A stretch of 64,000 nt of DNA from Typhlomys cinereus. Its lineage: Eukaryota; Chordata; Mammalia; Rodentia; Platacanthomyidae. Under the pieces are notes generated by a model. That model had not been told where the DNA came from. It worked only from the letters and a program-made list of their open reading frames with translations, and did no database searches. The position numbers and the translations under genes were made by a program. Numbering within the stretch: position 1 is the first letter of the stretch; each line of letters starts with the position of its first letter. Of this stretch, positions 21,873 to 33,985 are shown piece by piece. The DNA is taken from assembly GCA_023101885.1 (NCBI GenBank), contig JALPQD010000076.1, positions 3,688,897 through 3,752,896 on the forward strand, in the 5' to 3' direction.

Positions 21873-23329
21873 AATAGATGAGAAAATAGATTTTAAACAA
21901 ATTCCTAATGTGACATCATTGTTAAGGACTGGGATTTTTTTCTGTCTCAACACTTATCTATGGTGCTATGCTTTGGAGGATTTAAGAAATTCAAGGATGG
22001 ATTCTACTTTACAACTTCCTGGTTCCCTTGAATAACATCTTGTTTTTCATTAGTGTCTTTTTAAATGACGAATATAGATAGAGTATTCTTTTGAAAGCTT
22101 GTTTCTATCTCAGGATGCTAGCTCTGCTTGCTAAAGAATTCATCATTTCTCTCTCTTCATGAGTTGTCAGTTTTAGGACATGTTCTGAGTACTAGTAATA
22201 TTCTACATTTGTGATATGTAAATTATAGAAGTTGCCTCACTCATTTTATTTGATTGAAATGTCTTGATACTACTCTGAATTTTTTGTATGATTGTATAGT
22301 GGCTATTTGAAGGCTTTTCATGAACAGTGCCCAAGTCTCCTTCTGTGAGATTTTAAAAATTTGCATATGTTAAGCACTGAATGTGTTTAGTTCTCCATAT
22401 CTATGCAACACATCTATGCCTGGCCTTATCCTAGCATTATTGATTTTTAAGATCTTCTCTAGTCTACATCAAAGAAACCGATATTGTCATTTATGATGAT
22501 AAAATTGTAAGAATGGTGTCATCCCTTTAGCTTGAATCTTCTCGATGACTAAAGAAGTCAATTTTTTATTGTCGTTTCCACTTTTTTCCTTAAAATAGTT
22601 AAAATTCAAGATATGCTAATAAGCATTTTAAATGACATACATGATCTTACCAATGCATACTTTCATTATCATTCTCTTTGTATTCCAAGATGCCTTTAAA
22701 ACAGTGTTCAGTGCATCTCTGGATATGTTGCCCATTTTTATATAATCTTCATATAATATGCATATATACAAGTTGACACATTCATGATACTTACACTCAT
22801 TGTTTTCAGAAACTTTTTTATGATAGTAGCATTAGTTTATGCTTTTGTGTATCTTTCTTTTCTAATGCTTCAATACCTCACTTGAAATTCTCAGTTATCT
22901 TACAAGGATGGCCAACCTTTTGACATTGTGACATCATCTACAAATTAGTTGGGCCAAATTCACAACTACCTTGGTATGGAAATGTGGGCCACAGGTTGGC
23001 ATACGTGCTTCTAGAACAAACTTCTAGGACAAATTAGTCTATGTTAGCATAGACCAATTGTGCAAATAACATGTTTTTTGTTTTCATACATGAATGACAT
23101 ACTTCTAATCCACCATTGTCTGGAGGTCATCTAAGTTATCAAATTGATTCTTTGTAAAGAATGAGCTTTTAAAAAGACTTTTTCTGATTACTATTTCTTT
23201 GGCTATTGGTATTTCTTCTCGTATAATTGGTATCAATACCTCAAGTAATACTGTCTCATAAATGTCTTTACAAATGATTGCATTGTGGAATGTCTATGAC
23301 TGTTATTGCTGCATAGAACTAAATATAAC
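21873..23329. other. AT-rich sequence, mostly unrecognised
   Basis: Markedly AT-rich and short of long open frames. It may contain decayed L1 continuous with 23780 onward, but I could not align it. A hAT-like fragment at 22905-23012 is listed separately. Confidence 0.4.
22905..23012. mobile_element. possible hAT-type MITE remnant
   Basis: It starts 'aaggatggccaaccttttgac' and ends 'gtgggccacaggttggcatac', so the termini are roughly inverted (ggccaacct / aggttggc) as in mammalian hAT elements that begin 'caggggtggccaac'. The interior is decayed. Confidence 0.4.
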
Positions 23330-23753
23330 TGTTGCAGTTTGTCTGCATGGTTGCTGATAAATGACTATCAAATGATTTAAGGGAACAAAGGGTTTATTTC
23401 CTTATGACAATCTGGTTACAGTTCTCAGTCCAGCTTGACAGGAGAGCACGCACCAACACCAGTGCCGAGGGAGCTGGCCACACTATCACCACATAACGGC
23501 TGAGAGATGGACAATCCTTACATGCCAGACCAGCATGTCTGGTCAAGTATACAGAAGGATGCCAACTCTCTCAACCAACTCTCTGTCATTTATTCCAGGG
23601 CCTAGTCCCACTCACCATGGGCTGGATCTTTCCCATCAGCTAGACAATCTCTTGTAGGTTTGCTCTGGGCTTAATTCAACCATTAATCTCTACAAATGTG
23701 CCCAGAGCTCAAACTCTTAACAGTCAAGTTGACATCTGTGCCTAACTATGACA
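23330..23753 (-). mobile_element. solo LTR-like element, family R1 (reverse)
   Basis: 424 bp bounded by TGTTGCAGTT and AACTATGACA, i.e. TG...CA ends with short inverted similarity. On the minus strand an AATAAA-type signal lies about 60 bp before the end. It is the same family as 52034-52454, with roughly nine in ten positions matching by eye. Flanks ATAAC and ACGAC could be a 5-bp target duplication altered by CpG decay. No internal or coding region is present. Confidence 0.75.
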
Positions 23754-23779
23754 ACGACTATGTGTTTAAATGTAAGAAA

Positions 23780-25784
23780 TGATGTCAGTTTGCTTACCTC
23801 AGTGGTTAATCCACCTTGTGTACACAAAGGTATCTGAGAATATGTTTCTTAATCTATTCTATCCAGTATGGGGTGTTTCAAATCTCTAATTTTTGTTAGT
23901 CTGACAGATTTAAAGTGATAATCCCACTATTACTAGAATTTGCATATCTATAGTTACATGAGTTTCATGTTTTCATTTATTTATTGGCCACTGATTTACT
24001 TATCTATAATTGACTCACCCACTATTTAATTGGATTACTTGTCTCTTGTTTATTTGCAAGAGCTGTTCTGTTAGTATAAATTAAACTGTCATTTATCATC
24101 TGTACTATCCATGTTTTGACCTTTGTCTTGGCTTATGCTGTCTATTACTATACAAAGTGGCTTAATTTGATAAGGGCAAATATAGCCAGCCTTAGCTTTT
24201 ATGTTTCTAACCATCGTTAAGAAGTCACAAATACTTAAGGACAGTGAGAACTGAGATTTTTTTTTTTGCATGTTCTTGATTTTGTAACTGAAGATTTTAA
24301 TTCAGCTGAAACTTATTTTCATATTTGTTATAAGAACCAGACCATTTTTAATTGCTTCCACATGACTATCAAGAATTTTAGAAGCAATTATATGTTGAAT
24401 AGTACATTTCATTTGCCTATTGAAGATACATTACCCTCACAATATATTAAATTCTTTATTCTATATTATAATATACTTTATTATATTATATACCTTAACT
24501 GTTTCTACTTGATTACATGGCTTTATATTCTACCATTTCATAGGGAAATATTTCTATATTACTTTTCATGCTCTTCTTTGGCATATTATCTTTTATTTAC
24601 AAATTGTAAACAAATTACCCAATTAAAAAATTTGAACTACTAAATGAAATTGCATTTATTTGTACACTGACTTTTGGAGACATGAAATTGTGGTATTTAT
24701 TTCTTCTCATTCAAGAGTACAGCATGCACTTTCACTTTTTCAGATTTTGCATTACATGTTTTAATAAGACTATGTGGATTCTGCACCTTTCCGTGAAATT
24801 ATTTATTTATTTTTTACGTTTGTTTCTACAAAAGAAGTCCCTTGGAAATTTGTTGGGTGTACAGTATTTTGTATAATCAAGGGGAGAAATGACATTCTGA
24901 CAATATTGAGTCATCTAAACTATTGTTACATTTATCTAAGAGATGTTTATTGAGATAATGAAAAGGTACTATCTCTGTTAAAGTGAAAGCTGGTTAATAG
25001 AGTTTTATTTTTTCATCCATGTAATGTCTAAACTTAATTTTCTTTCAATAGACCTTTTATAAGTTCCAATTCATGGCTTGTAATTATATAAACTTCCCTT
25101 AACTTTTTCAGCAGTGTTTGATATTTTTGTTCATGGGTTTTATACTTTTATACACAAGTATTTTATACTTTATGCCACTGTCAATATTTTAAAATTCAGT
25201 TTCTCAGTGCCCATATAAAATTGACTTTTTATATACTGATTCGATATTCTTCATCTTGCTAAATTTCTTTCTGGCTTTATTGATTTTTTTGTAGACTCTG
25301 TTGGATTTTCTATGTAGAAAATAATGAAATATATGAACAACAAAAGTCATGCTTCTTCCTTTCTTATCATGGTGACTTTGAGAGAGTAAAGAATTGTTTT
25401 GATTCTTGTAAAATATTAGGAGGATTCACCAGTGGAAATACTTGGGCCAAGAGCTTTCTTTATGGGGAGAATTTTTTTAAATCTATAAATTTAACTTTAG
25501 AAAGATTTCAGTTTATCTTTTCTTTTGTCAAGTCAGCTTTGATAATTTGTTCAAGTGACTGAATTTCTTTGCCTTAAGTTTGCTTACACTATTCTCTTAC
25601 TGTCACTTTAGATTGTAAAATCAAAGTGAGGTCATTTTTCTTCTTTCTGACACTGCTAATTTGTTACGGTATGATTCTTACGAAAAACACAAAGTTTAGT
25701 TTTGTTCTTTTACCCAATGCAATAATGCCTGCTTTGAATTAATGTGTTAGGCACTTACTTATCATTATGTTAGTGTGTTGCATG
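23780..25784 (-). mobile_element. ancient L1 remnant (reverse)
   Basis: Phrases in reverse L1 order: 'tttatttattggccactgat', 'attggattacttgtctc', 'gacaatattgagtcatc' (24900), 'gattcgatattcttcatcttgc', 'ggctttattgattttttt', and 'aggaggattcaccagtggaaatac...ggccaagagctttcttta'. These span L1 ORF2. The element is old, with no intact frame. Its boundaries are approximate. Confidence 0.65.
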
Positions 25785-26045
25785 GTGTGTGTGTGTGTGT
25801 GTGTGTGTGTTTATTTACACATGGAGGCTCATATATTTGTGCAGTGTGTGATTATGTGCATGTAGTAGCATTAAGTTGATGTCAAATGACTTCTATTAGT
25901 TTCCACATTACTTATAGAGGCAGGATTTTTTACCGAATGGATCCCCTGTTTCTACCCCCTCCAACTTGGGTTCTGGGGATCTGAACTCTGGTCCTCGTGC
26001 TTGCATGACAAGCATTTTATCCACTGAGCCACTTCCCAAGTTCCA
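25785..26045 (-). mobile_element. B2/B4-like SINE (reverse)
   Basis: (TG)n tail at 25785-25810, 'ttgatgtcaaatgac', 'ctggggatctgaactctggtcc' and head complement 'atccactgagccacttccc' at 26022-26040. Confidence 0.7.
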
Positions 26046-27183
26046 TTACTTTTAATATGATGACTGATGTAATTACACTTATGTCTATCAAATTTATGTT
26101 TATTTTCTTGTTGAAAATCTGTTTTTTATTCCTTATTTTGACCTTTAACCAGTTTCTGGGTATTAAAAGTTATGTCTATTAAAAAACAGATCTTTATTTT
26201 CATGCTGAATCCGAAGCTCACCCTTTGTCCCTGGCTAGATCTCAGCCATGGCTTGAGGACATTTTCCTGTTTCATTTGCTCTTTTATTTTTCTTTATACA
26301 CTTTTCCCAGTGTTTCTGGTTTCTCACAGGCTGGGGTGGAAGAAGCTAGGTATGAGTAAGACAGGCCTTGAAAGTATTCTTTTCCAATAGTAGCAACCTA
26401 TTGTCTGATAGTTATAGAAATCTCGAGGATTCAGCCCACAGAGAGCTTTAGGTATTGAAAAATAGACCCTGCTACTGGTCCATTTAAAAATACCACATGC
26501 GTGCTAGACTAGAGTACTGGAGGCAATGTGTGTGAGAAATTAGTGCACAGCTGCTGTCTTTACTGGACTGGGCATCAGGAATTCATTTATCCATCAGTCC
26601 TCCATTAAGATAATGAGAACCAAGACACAATGTCTATTAAAATAGCGAGAGAAGCTCTGATAACAAAAATTTTTAAAATGTCCAAAATTCACACCCTTTC
26701 AATAGATACTTCTTTTCCAAGTCATGAATTACAGCTTTTTCCTGTGATCCTGTCATTGTGGTTCTGTTGGCTTTGGCCTGGGGTTTCTAAGGTTGTCATG
26801 ACCTCTGACATGAAGCCAGTATTGCTTCAGAAGATTGACTGAGGGGCAGGTCAGTGCATACCATTTCTACTCATCTTCCTAGAGGTGAGGTGTAGGAAAG
26901 GGTAGGAAACATATTGTAGATGTGCAGCCAAGAAGAACAGAAAAAGTTGTATGGAAAACTAGCTAGTTTTAAAAATGTAGGGAGAATTCCTTGCTTTAGG
27001 ACTTTGTAGATTTGTTGCAATTTAAACTGTGATCATGGCTTCTCATACCTGCTTTCTGTGGCATGTCATATAGCTATGTCACTTGCTCCCTCAGTAAAGT
27101 CATTTCTCTACAGTGGAGATGGGGCAGGTCACAGCAACATCAAAGGTTTCCAAAGCTGCTAAGCTTAAAATACTGTGTAGTGA
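26046..27183. other. mostly unique sequence
   Basis: A weak plus-strand MIR resemblance at about 27030-27130 ('gtcacttgctccctcagtaaagtc...') is the only item noted. The rest is unrecognised. Confidence 0.45.
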
Positions 27184-27369
27184 GGGCTGGAGAGGTGGCT
27201 CAGGGGTTAAGCCTCTGCCTTGCAGGAGGAAGGTCTGAGTTCGGATCCTAGACTCCACGTATAGACGCCGGGCAGAAATGGGGGCGGCCTGCATTTCTGG
27301 TCCTGGTAAGGCAGAGTAAACAAGGAGGAGGTGGAGGCGGTCCATGGTGGTTCCTGAATTCATCCGTGG

Positions 27370-27409
<40 letters not shown>

Positions 27410-27486
27410 GCACGCACGCACGCACGCACGTGCACGCACACACATGCACGCACACATGCACAATTGAATAAATAATAATAAAAAAT
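27184..27486 (+). mobile_element. SINE-A copy 4
   Basis: Head 'gggctggagaggtggctcag'. The body lacks the usual 'gcggagcctgtgaatccc' segment (internal deletion near 27308). The tail includes (CA)n and (CACG)n at 27373-27465. The 19-bp duplication 27165-27183 equals 27487-27505 exactly, the best-preserved target site in the window. Confidence 0.96.
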
Positions 27487-27505
27487 TTAAAATACTGTGT
27501 AGTGA

Positions 27506-28966
27506 AAAATTGAAACAGAAAAAAAAGTTTTAATAAAATATCTGTTGAAGTCACACAGCAGTCTTTGTACTTTGTGCCGAGGGATTTTCTTCAAAAATTG
27601 ACTCTTGAATGTTCTTTCACAGATTTTGTTATTTAAAAATAAGAATTTAAAATTTATTTTTTGTGATTTTTGACTTCAGACGAAAGGTATTTGTATAAAG
27701 AATCACTAAAGTGCTTGTATACATGTCTCAACAGTAAACATTTTTCTTACAGATCTGTCTTTTGGAGTCATGAGGTACACAGAGCCAAGAGACTTAAATT
27801 CACTATTAGTTTAATAGTTTTGACCCTGCACTAAAGGATTTGATGAAGTTATGCCTTGCATGTCTTGGAGTCATTAGTTTGACACTAAGTGGTCAGGCTG
27901 CTTATGTTGTATGACCATTGTTTCGGAGTTGTCCTTCCATAAAACAACCAAGTTCACACTAAGACTTGAAGAGCTATGAGAAAACTGCTCATGGAAAGGC
28001 AGCATTTAGAGACTGGTTCCTGGGTGATCTTATGTAATAGATCTAATTCTCAATACCAATTTACTTACCCAGGATCCTGATGCAATGAGAGATATCTATT
28101 TTCAAGCATGGCTGTAGACTTGCTTTGTATGTTAACCCAACCAGTGTTTAGTAATCCACTATAATCTTAATGTATATACTTTATTATTGAATATTTTTAC
28201 TTACTGATTTTGGGTTCTAAGAATGTCTCAGATTTTAAATGTACTGTCCTCAGTAGAGATTTTTTTAAATCATATGTGCAGAAGCCAAGATTACTAGCTT
28301 CTTTAATTTGACAATGAATTGCTGCCAGTGTATGACATGTGTGATATGTCTAGAATTACAGATATCTATCAAGTGATTTTTAATGATAAGGTGTCTATAT
28401 TCTGGCCAAAAGGAGGATAACCAAATTAAGTAAATTGTGTCATTATTTTAGAAAACTAAGTTCTATGGAGAAAAATGATTGTGTCATCTTGAATAGGATA
28501 GTTGTGGAATGTCATTGATTACATACGTTTGATCAGAATTTAAAGACATCAGGTGAAGAAAACTCTAGACAAGAATAAGAGGTACAAGAAAACCTGTTCA
28601 GCAGATGAATTTGAGGAATGTCAAAGAACCAGAAAAAAACATGACAGGACATAAGTTTAGAGAAACTGATTATAAGTATGGGAGAAGCAGGCACCAGTAT
28701 AAAGAAGATCCTAACCAGGAACAAATCCTGAATATTATGGTCAACTGAAGAAAGTGTATCATGGAAGAGAGAGATGGACTGTGTCAAAAGATGGTACGGA
28801 GTCATGCAAGGCACTTGCATGACTAAGAAATGCGTCACATTGACTTGAGATTTAAATTGAGAAGTCGTTGGCTCTATAGTAAGTGGGAAAAGAGAAACTG
28901 TTAATATTGTTTTGAGAAGTTTTGTTGCAGCAACTAGTAGATTCAGAATATTTTCTTGTTTCTTTT
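27506..28966. other. AT-rich unrecognised sequence
   Basis: No repeat identified with confidence and no coding evidence. Composition resembles decayed L1 but specific phrases are lacking. Confidence 0.45.
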
Positions 28967-29101
28967 TTCTTCCTTCCTTCCTCTCTCCTTCTCTCCCTCT
29001 CTCCCTCTCTCCCTCTCTCCCTCTCTCCTTCTCTCCTTCCCTCCTTCTCTCCCTCCCTCCTTCTCTCTCTCTCCTTCTCTCTCTCCCTCCTTCTCTCTCT
29101 T

Positions 29102-29193
<92 letters not shown>

Positions 29194-29220
29194 TCCTTTC
29201 TTTCTCTCTCTCTTTCTTTT
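28967..29220. repeat. long CT / (CTTT)n array
   Basis: A CCTTCC/CTCTCC-type block (28967-29110) is followed by a nearly pure (CTTT)n run (29116-29195) and a short mixed end. On the minus strand this is a (GAAA)n extension directly after the L1 3' end at 29221, so it is best read as an expanded L1 A-rich tail. Long arginine-, lysine- or serine-leucine-rich frames here are artefacts. Confidence 0.9.
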
Positions 29221-29999
29221 AACATTTTCTTTATTATTATTATTTCCGCTCATACAAACTTAACAGGCACACCGGTCCCCTCCCTCCCTCCACCTCCCCT
29301 GGCCCCCCTTCTCTCCCTTCCCCTCCCTCCCCTAACTAGTGTGGAGAATCTTGCATATCATTGCTCCTCCCATCCTTGTGCTCTTACACTCTTACCACCC
29401 CTCTTCTGCAAATTTCCCTGAGCTTCAGGATGGGGAGAGATTAGGCTGGCCCAGTTCCAGGTGGTTGATATAGAATCTGATGTTCTGAATTATGGTTTGC
29501 TGATTTTTTTTTTTTTTTTTGGTTTTGCTGCTCCTGCAATGCCCTTGGCTCCATCCTGATGGGTATTGGATGTCACCCCCTGGCCAGAGATAAAAACCTG
29601 TTAAATTAGAGTCTTGTTATAAGAGTATATTCAAAGGTAGATGGAATAAAAGTAGGAGACCATGGTGACGGGGGGGGGGGGGCTCAGTCTCTCATTTGCA
29701 AAATGGTTACTTTCTATCTGTCAGACTATATGCCCTCCCCTTCTGGTGGGATCACACCCCCTCAGTTGTAAATGATCAGGAAGGAAAGTCTGTGAACTTA
29801 AACAGATGTCTCATTACTTACTTGCAGTCCTTGATGGTGGCCTATTTTCTCTGCTGTAACATGGTCCCCTCTCTCCCTTTTTCTGTTGGGGCCCTCCTTC
29901 CCCATCCCTCCTGTTTATAATCTTTACAATTACTGTAGGTATTACAGAGATTTGTCTTTGAGTGTCTCTAAATGGGTTTGGTACTAAGATCCACCTATT

Positions 30000-30301
30000 T
30001 TTTAAAAAAATTTTTGTTTTTATTATTTATTCAATTGTGTGTGTGTGCATGTATGTATGTATGTATGTGTGTGTTGTGTGTGTGTGTAGAACCACGGACG
30101 AATTGGGGAACCACCATGGACGCCTCCACCTCCTTGTTTACTCTGCCCCTGGGATTCACAGGCTCCGCCCTACCAGGGCCAGAAATGCAGGCCGCCCTCG
30201 CTTCCACCCAGCGTCTATAAATGGGGTCTAGGATCCGAACTCAGGACCTTCCGCTTGCAAGGCAGAGGCTTACTTAACGCCTGAGCCACCTCTCCAGCCC
30301 C
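30000..30301 (-). mobile_element. SINE-A copy 5 (reverse, inside L1)
   Basis: Full-length reverse copy with a short TG/ATGT tail and 'gagccacctctccagcccc' head. The duplication 'aagatc(c/t)acctatt' lies at 29986-29999 and 30302-30315. It carries a small CTTA insertion in the head ('gcttacttaacgcc'). It entered the L1 at the ORF2 stop codon. Confidence 0.95.
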
Positions 30302-30548
30302 AAGATCTACCTATTAGGGAGTACATATGGCACTTAATTTTCCATGTCTGGGATACTTCACTCAATATAATTGTTTCTAATTCCATCCATTTCCTGGCAA
30401 ATTGCATTAATTCACCATTTTTGATGGCTGAGTAGTATTCCATTGTGTAAACGTACCACATTTTCCTTATCCACTCATCAACTGTTGGACATTTGGGCTG
30501 ATTCCATGACTTTGCTATTGTAAACAGTGCTGCTATGAACATGGTCAT
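30270..30548 (-). pseudogene. L1 ORF2 C-terminal fragment read into a SINE
   Basis: The minus-strand frame encodes the conserved C-terminal tail of L1 ORF2 (motif TVDEWIRKMWYVY, then EYYSAIKNGELMQF and a final KCHMYSLI-type ending). After about residue 77 the reading passes through the target duplication into the SINE-A head and gains around ten foreign residues before a stop. ORF2 normally supplies endonuclease and reverse transcriptase for L1. This fragment has neither domain, so no activity is expected. Confidence 0.85.
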
Positions 30549-31865
30549 GCTTGTGCTATCGAGGTGAATTTTTGCTATATGGGGGGGTTATTCCCAAAAG
30601 TGGAATAGCTAGATCATATGGCATTTCAATCTTTAACTTCTTTAAGAATCGCCAGACGGCTCACCAGAGTAGTTGTATGAGCCTGCACTCCCACCAGCAA
30701 TGTAGAAGAGTACCCCTCTCTCCACATCCTCTCTAGCACTTGGTGTTGTTTGTATTGTGGATTTTTGCTATCCTGACCGGGGTGAGATGATATCTCAGGG
30801 AAGTTTTGATTTGCATTTCCCTGATGGCTAAGGATGTGGAGTATTTTTCAAGATACTTGTTAGACATTTTAATTTCGTCCTTGGTAAAGTTTCTTTTAAG
30901 TTCCAAGGCCCATTTTTTAGTTGGCCCATTGTTTCCTTGGTGTTTAGTTTTCTAAGTTCTTTGTGCACTCTGGATAGTAAAGCTCTATCAGATATGTGGT
31001 TAGTGAAGATATTCTCCCATTCCGTGGGTGCCTTTGTGCTGGAGTTACAATCTCTTTATCTGAAGAGAAGCTCTTTAATTTCACAAGATCCCATCTGTTG
31101 AGTGTTGGTTGTAGTGACTGTGCTATTGGATGTCTGTTTAGGAACTGTTGGCCTAGCCCAATCAGCTCGAGGGAGTTCCCTAACCTTTCAACTAAGGTTT
31201 TTATAGTCTCTGGCCTTATATCGAGGTCCTTGATTCATTTGGAATTAAGTCTTGTACATGGTGACAAGTACGGGTCCAGTTTTAATCTTCTGCATGTGGA
31301 TATCCAGTTTTGCCAGCACCATTTGTTGAAGATGCTGTTCTTTTTCCATTGGATTTTTTGGGCCTCTTTGTCAAAGATCAAATGGCTGTAGTTGTGTGGG
31401 CTTATATCTGGGTCTTCAACCCTTATCCATTGATCTGTGTGTCTATTTTGGAACCAATTCCAGGCTGTTTTTACAACTATGGATTTGTAGTATAGACTAA
31501 GGTTTGGTATGGTGATACCTCCAGCCGTGTTTTTGTTACTCAGGATTGTTTTTGCTATCCTGGGTCTTTTGTGCCTCCATATGAATTTTGAGATTGGTCA
31601 ACTTCTTTAAAGAATTGCTTTGGGATTTTAATTGGTATAGCATTGAATCTGTATATTGCCTTTGGTAGGATGGTCATTTTTATGTTGTTGATTCTGCCAA
31701 TCCAAGAACATGGGAGGTCTTTTCACTTTCTGGTGTCTTCTGCAATTTCTTTCTTTAGGGTTTTAAAGTTTTCATTATAAAGGTCTCTTACTTCCTTGGT
31801 TAGGTTTATACCAGGTATTTCATTTCTTAGGGGCTATAGTAATGGGATTGTTTCTCTCAGGGCTT

Positions 31866-31887
31866 TTTCACTTTCTTTCTTTCTTTC

Positions 31888-31940
<53 letters not shown>

Positions 31941-31957
31941 TTTCTTTCTTTCTTTCT

Positions 31958-32008
<51 letters not shown>

Positions 32009-32040
32009 CTCTCTCTTTCTCTCTTTCTCTCTTTCTTGTG
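31866..32040. repeat. (CTTT)n array with CTTCTTT interruptions
   Basis: Near-pure CTTT units, with two shortened CTT units near 31940 and 31960 and a CT-rich end at 32005-32035. It lies between the truncated 5' end of the L1 and the tail end of a reverse SINE, so it may be the expanded A-rich tail of that SINE. Confidence 0.9.
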
Positions 32041-32342
32041 TGTATATGATATATGTGTTTGTAAGTGCTGATTTGTGCATGTGTGTAGATAAGGGTGTGC
32101 ATACACCAGAGATAATATTGGACACCTTCTTCAGTCATTCTTCATCTTATTTTTTGAGCTGGAGCCCCTGCACCTGGAGCTTGGTTCATTAAGGACCTAT
32201 CTACCTATCCCTGCCTCCCAGCTTTGGGGTTATAGGTACATGTCATCAGGGCCAGCTTTTTTGTGTGTGCCGGTGCTGGGGAATGCAGTTTCTCTGGAAT
32301 AAATAGCAAGCATTTTGCCATCTGAATAGTCTCTCCAGTACC
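32041..32342 (-). mobile_element. B4-like SINE (reverse)
   Basis: TG-rich tail, 'ccagagataatattggacacc', 'ttgagctggagcccctgcacc', 'ggggttataggtacatgtcatc' and head complement 'atagtctctccagtacc' at 32325. Diverged. Confidence 0.65.
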
Positions 32343-32649
32343 TTTGTCTTTTTATTTTAAAGAAGGGAGAAATTGTAATGTATTTGCATGCAATAAGAAT
32401 TACCAGGTAGGAGGAAGTCAGTGACATAGGAGAACTGAAGGAGGTGAGAGGATGGGGCTCTAGTGATCAGAGGAAAGGGGGATCTTCAGTAGAAACTTGG
32501 CCTGTGTTCCATGGGGCTGAGAGAATGAACAGCACTCATGAGGGCAGTGGGTAGACAGTGATATTAATTGATATTGCTTTCTTAGCTTACATGGGGCAGA
32601 GTTCCTAGCTGGGAGTAAGAATGTAAAAGAGAGGAAATATGGAGAAAAG
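32343..32649. other. unique sequence
   Basis: Nothing recognised. Confidence 0.45.
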
Positions 32650-33130
32650 AGGAAAATGTTTGAAATAATTGTGGGGAAGTAACGTTCCCATAGTTGCTCC
32701 ACAGCCTTTAGATGGTCAAGTCTACAAATCCTTGACAGGAGATTAAAATTCAGGTCTTGAAGAGAACTGGAGGTCAGATCCAGTATAATCTTTCAGGCTA
32801 TTATGATAATGTTGGGTTTTATTCTATATGATAAAGGAAGCTGTTGCAGGGCTTGGGCAGTGGAGAAAGAGTGAATTTGGTTTGTAAAGGTCCACTTTGA
32901 CCACCCAGTATGCAACTCTCTCAGAGCACAACAGGACAAAGCCTGGCTCAACAGTCTCAGTGACTGAAAGTGGGAGCTTGAGTTGGGGTGGACACGGTGA
33001 AGATGAAGACAACTGGACTCGAGATGGATTCTGCATGTCAAGCTAATAGTATTTCCTAAATATCAGTTCAGTGTGAGTGAGAAAGAGTCATCAAAAAGAT
33101 GAATTTGAGCAATGTATGGATGCCATTAGA
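32650..33130 (+). mobile_element. ancient mammal-wide repeat
   Basis: 'ttgggttttattctatatgataaaggaagctg...aggg' followed by 'aaaggtccactttgaccacc' and 'gagatggattctgcatgtca' has the order of a common mammalian repeat ('ggactttatcctgtaggcaatggggagcc...gaaagatcactctggctgc'). I am confident it is an old repeat but not of its family name. Confidence 0.45.
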
Positions 33131-33302
33131 TGTTAGCTTTTTGAGCCTCATAAAACAATAAGATCAACAGCAGATAACTTGATGTTGTTAGCAGCTAAGC
33201 TGAAATCATCAGCCATGCTTCCATGCAGATTGAAGCAGAAGTCTCTTTCACATTCATGTAATTGATAACCTTATGTCTTGTCTATACATAAAAAAGGAGA
33301 TC

Positions 33303-33908
33303 CTGGCCTGGCAGGATAACTCAGCAGGTAGAACCCTGTTCATAAACCTGGTGGTCTAGATTAAATCCATTGAAGTCCATGCAGAGAAAGAAGGAAACCA
33401 TCATAGTTTGCCTGCATGCTGCTAATGAATTCATGATTGTATACCTTAGAGAGAACAAGAGGTCTTATCTGGCTTATGATTCTTCGGTTCAGTTCCTTGC
33501 CCAACTTGGCAGGAGAGCTCATATCAAGACCAGGGGCTAGGGTACATGCTTATACCATATCTGTAGGATTGCTGAGAGAGAAAGAATCCTTACTTGCCAA
33601 AATAACCTGTCTAGTCAAATATGTAAAGAAAGCCATCTTCTTTAACCAGCTTTCTCCATCTTATCCTCTGCTCTGGGACTACTCTCCCCCAACAATAGGC
33701 TAAGCCTTTCTCATGAACAGACAATCTTCTGTAAGCTTTCACAGGGCTTAATTCAACTACGTACTCTTTGCAAATGTGCTTGTAGCTTTCGAATAACATT
33801 TACAGGTTAGCCTTTAATTATCACAGGAATGGACTTCTAGAAGTTGTCCTTTGACCTTTATCTGTATTTTGTGGCATGCACTCAATACATTCTTTCTCTT
33901 TCTCTCTG

Positions 33909-33954
<46 letters not shown>

Positions 33955-33985
33955 ACTCACACATACACACACACAAATAAAAATA
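33303..33985 (+). mobile_element. B2-like SINE split by an LTR-like insertion
   Basis: The 5' part (33303-33399) has 'cctggcaggataactcagca'. The 3' part resumes at about 33826 with 'agttgtcctttgacctttatc', a (CT)n tract (33909-33948), CA-rich tail and 'acacaaataaaa'. Removing 33400-33825 gives a colinear B2-type element. Confidence 0.7.
33400..33825 (-). mobile_element. LTR-like element, family R1 (reverse, diverged)
   Basis: 'tagtttgcctgcatgctgctaatga' start, 'gttcagttccttgcccaacttggcaggagag', 'cagacaatcttctgtaag' and 'gggcttaattcaac' parallel the copy at 23330 throughout. It ends TTATCACA. GGAA-type flanks occur on both sides. It is older than the other two R1 copies. Confidence 0.7.

Larger units (their letters stand above)
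29221..31865 (-). mobile_element. 5'-truncated rodent L1 (reverse)
   Basis: The 3' end 'ttattattattatttccgctc' lies at 29232. A pyrimidine-rich 3' UTR follows to about 30000, and then the antisense ORF2 C-terminal half with standard phrases ('cagcaccatttgttgaaga' at 31315, 'agtagtattccattgtgtaa' at 30431, 'ttgatttgcatttccctgatgg' at 30808). ORF2 is broken by frameshifts and stops. The 5' end is lost at the CTTT array near 31866. A SINE-A splits it at 30000-30301. T18 lies near 29502 and G13 near 29670. Confidence 0.9.

Noticed and set aside
28533..29421. Long open frames (up to 230 codons) on both strands
   Set aside because: They are translations of the CT/CTTT array and its complement, rich in KER or SFL repeats with no other domain.
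31796..32192. Open frames of 85-116 codons on both strands
   Set aside because: They are caused by the second CTTT array.
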